From: Paenibacillus lemnae
Lineage (GTDB): Bacteria; Bacillota; Bacilli; Paenibacillales; Paenibacillaceae
Direction: 5' to 3'
Assembly: GCF_012933385.1 (NCBI RefSeq)
Contig: NZ_JABBPN010000012.1
Location: 62,001-126,000, forward strand
DNA length: 64,000 nt
Under the pieces are notes generated by a model. The model was given only the letters and a program-made list of their open reading frames with translations, did no database searches and had not been told where the DNA came from. The translations under genes were made by a program, and so were the position numbers. This document shows, one piece after another, positions 63,401 through 64,000 of this stretch (its first letter is position 1; each line of letters opens with the position of its first letter).

Positions 63401-64000
63401 GTCATGACCGATTCATTCGGCTACTCCACGGGCAGCAACCGGTTTGGCGTTGAAGTGGTGGTGAATGCAGCAGGACAGGTAGAAGATGTCGTGAACCGGG
63501 ATCAGGCGATCCGCTGGAGCTGGGGAGCACCGGAGGAAAATAACAGCGTTATTCCTCAGGACGGGTTCGTTATTTCGGCGCTTGATCCTTCAGGAACAAG
63601 GACGAAAAGGCAGCAGGTTGCTAACGCTTATAACGATGGGGATCAGGTACGGGCATCTTTGCTGAGCGGACTTCTGGATGATGAAGGCAAGCAGGTTGCT
63701 GCTAACCGAGTGACCGTCGAAGGTCATGTGGAGGTTCTGGGTGCAGGAACGAATGTACAGGTTCGATTCAATGGACAGCCGGCACAGGTTCAGGCTGATG
63801 GTGATTTTGCAGGCGAAATCAAGCTATCGCCAGGAGCCAACAGCATTATGATCGATGTGTATGTGGATGAGATGAAAACAAACAGCAGGCTGATCGAAAT
63901 GACACGGACTACCGGAGACGGGGGAGGCGACCCGGGGCACGGTAATCCAGGCAACCCAGGCAACCCAGGGAATCCCGGCAATCCGGGTAACCCCGGCAAC
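60500..64000 (+). CDS. Secreted modular protein with a GHL10-like TIM-barrel core (3' truncated by window)
   Basis: Open reading frame continuous to the window edge: 1167 residues. A signal peptide (about 1-35, ending near GFAA) is followed by repeated modules: type A (about 78-187, 338-440, 967-1056; IPEGGYIVLA, IPEDGYVLMA and IPQDGFVISA) and type B, Ig/glucodextranase-like (about 225-301, 464-532, 1070-1135; a NPGLNT-, QPGINY- or SPGANS-type turn). Between the second and third pairs lies the core (about 538-940) with VILWVDQAANARKF, VTSVILDVKG, VAFVNPANDEVRDYQ and VDGVVHDRGRYDN, resembling the glycosyl-hydrolase-like 10 family (YngK/DigH type). A Gly-Asn-Pro repeat follows. AAAGGTGG lies ten bases before the ATG. 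The substrate is unknown; a cell-wall or hemicellulose role is plausible. Confidence 0.82.
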   Translation, partial: MNKILRRRLASMLSAALMISSAVFGFGTSGFAAERPEGGEMASAADSSSPHDSYMLVSQQDGFSLSFTDINPPEEELQQKEGYLAVFSHGARVTDDVYDNDVLVREQEVAIIVDSGGMVSQKHGPADEEGSVWNPAATVPIPEGGYIVLAKDAAWDDQGYRKPLHDHFAAGSTVKLMYNGTEILPGELPPGNPSTEPGPPPDSEPEPQPEPDPELPPELILNTPPDSVVYIPLLEVSGYVNNVTEDQDMRITIDNTEVNISASGSFRQNVYLNPGLNTVVVKLWEGQNELAVVQLNAVYDAEGAGADYIEVEAAPLDITIGVEGPRKKLDVIDQDVTGISNIIALFSRDYGESLIVPQFNVAAAVDASSRVTQVVNPSINGKPPVWTGPTELEIPEDGYVLMAHDNSYAGNDIKRFLAEKFKVGDFIKLRKNGEVVPVRELQSGNGAVARLKLDNASMYTVTEPQTVVTGLIENMDDPAAYTLKVNDVEVLFNEDGRFSYTLMLQPGINYGDAIIQKRGVEQDRQSLAVFYQQGLSSGKDVILWVDQAANARKFQSSEDVKNFLDQAKAAGVTSVILDVKGVEGFVSYKKNDLTGRPYVSEIKAPQKAGASPDLDLLEEFITHGHALGLSIHASINDFAEGSIAHQEFAVLNDHLDWEERVYFAENNGEIKRLRENAKQGLVAFVNPANDEVRDYQLKTFEEIIKNYDVDGVVHDRGRYDNEGADFSEETRVKFEQFLAARDKQLVNWPEVVFYYDQSVRVYGPLIQDWWEFRSKTIQSFFAEVKDLVDGYETVKGRNIQVSSYVGSWYETYYLNGVNWGSKNFRFDQRLNLPDESIYTPEYYETGYIEYLDFLMIGAYQTTSSEVKKYITLGNIVTNGELPLYAGIALNNVQTPAMQREVFQAGLSSTNGLMLFDASQVNWPIITAALQDKEWVKDYQLGMSLPGKPEQFMEGDFHNVNRVEGNINVMTDSFGYSTGSNRFGVEVVVNAAGQVEDVVNRDQAIRWSWGAPEENNSVIPQDGFVISALDPSGTRTKRQQVANAYNDGDQVRASLLSGLLDDEGKQVAANRVTVEGHVEVLGAGTNVQVRFNGQPAQVQADGDFAGEIKLSPGANSIMIDVYVDEMKTNSRLIEMTRTTGDGGGDPGHGNPGNPGNPGNPGNPGNPGN
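63941..64000 (+). repeat. Gly-Asn-Pro triplet repeat (9-base units) at the window edge
   Basis: Six complete nine-base units coding Gly-Asn-Pro, plus part of a seventh, run to the end of the window with silent third-base changes. It is probably a flexible linker to a further domain outside the window; slippage could vary its length. Confidence 0.85.

Noticed and set aside
63941-64000. Short tandem DNA repeat that could look like a CRISPR or satellite array
   Set aside because: The unit is nine bases, in frame, codes Gly-Asn-Pro, and has only silent changes; it has no spacers.

Overview
The window looks like chromosomal DNA from a Paenibacillus-type Gram-positive bacterium. The evidence is the gene content: low-to-mid GC codon use, strong AAGGAGG-type ribosome sites with some TTG and GTG starts, a KhtTU operon, a type-2 galT, LplABC-style importers without their own ATPase, YesM/YesN sensor pairs, and a Gram-positive ptsGHI unit behind a GlcT-type antiterminator. 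This assignment is inferred from family resemblance; no search was run. I see no insertion sequence, phage, rRNA, tRNA or CRISPR array.

Positions 1-10400 are mostly housekeeping: the 3' end of a chemotaxis receptor gene, a class B penicillin-binding protein, an AI-2E/YtvI-type membrane protein, a NodB polysaccharide deacetylase with an extra C-terminal domain, ilvD, a small KGG-repeat stress protein, a HAD phosphatase, a sirtuin and a YghZ-type aldo-keto reductase. Positions 10400-15300 hold an AraC regulator divergent from galKET. Positions 15300-20200 hold an iron-type alcohol dehydrogenase, an NfeD-flotillin pair behind an exact sigma-W promoter match, and an aminotransferase. Positions 20200-25550 are glcT-ptsG-ptsH-ptsI, with a readable promoter, antiterminator and terminator leader.

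From 25600 onward the theme is plant and storage polysaccharide use. A type I pullulanase and an L25/Ctc protein come first. They are followed by a pectin-catabolic kduI-regulator-kduD operon, an alpha/beta hydrolase, and an ArsR-type regulator divergent from a GH51 arabinofuranosidase. Candidate CcpA (cre) sites lie in the two divergent control regions at 31539 and 33757. A potassium/proton antiporter operon (khtTU with flanking genes) interrupts the theme at 35389-38456.

Positions 38900-60400 contain two oligosaccharide import systems with different control. The first has a membrane-anchored AraC regulator divergent from a lone solute-binding lipoprotein, then a second paralogous binding protein, two permeases, a GH43 enzyme, an unrecognised alpha-helical protein and an MFS transporter. 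The second has a binding protein, a YesM-type histidine kinase and a YesN-type response regulator in one operon closed by a terminator, followed by a separate permease-permease-binding-protein operon. A partial gene (60500 to the edge) encodes a large secreted protein with a TIM-barrel glycosidase-like core between repeated modules and ends in a Gly-Asn-Pro repeat. Likely flow: secreted enzymes cut hemicellulose or pectin, importers take up oligomers using a shared ATPase encoded elsewhere, and GH43, GH51 and the esterases finish the job in the cytoplasm.
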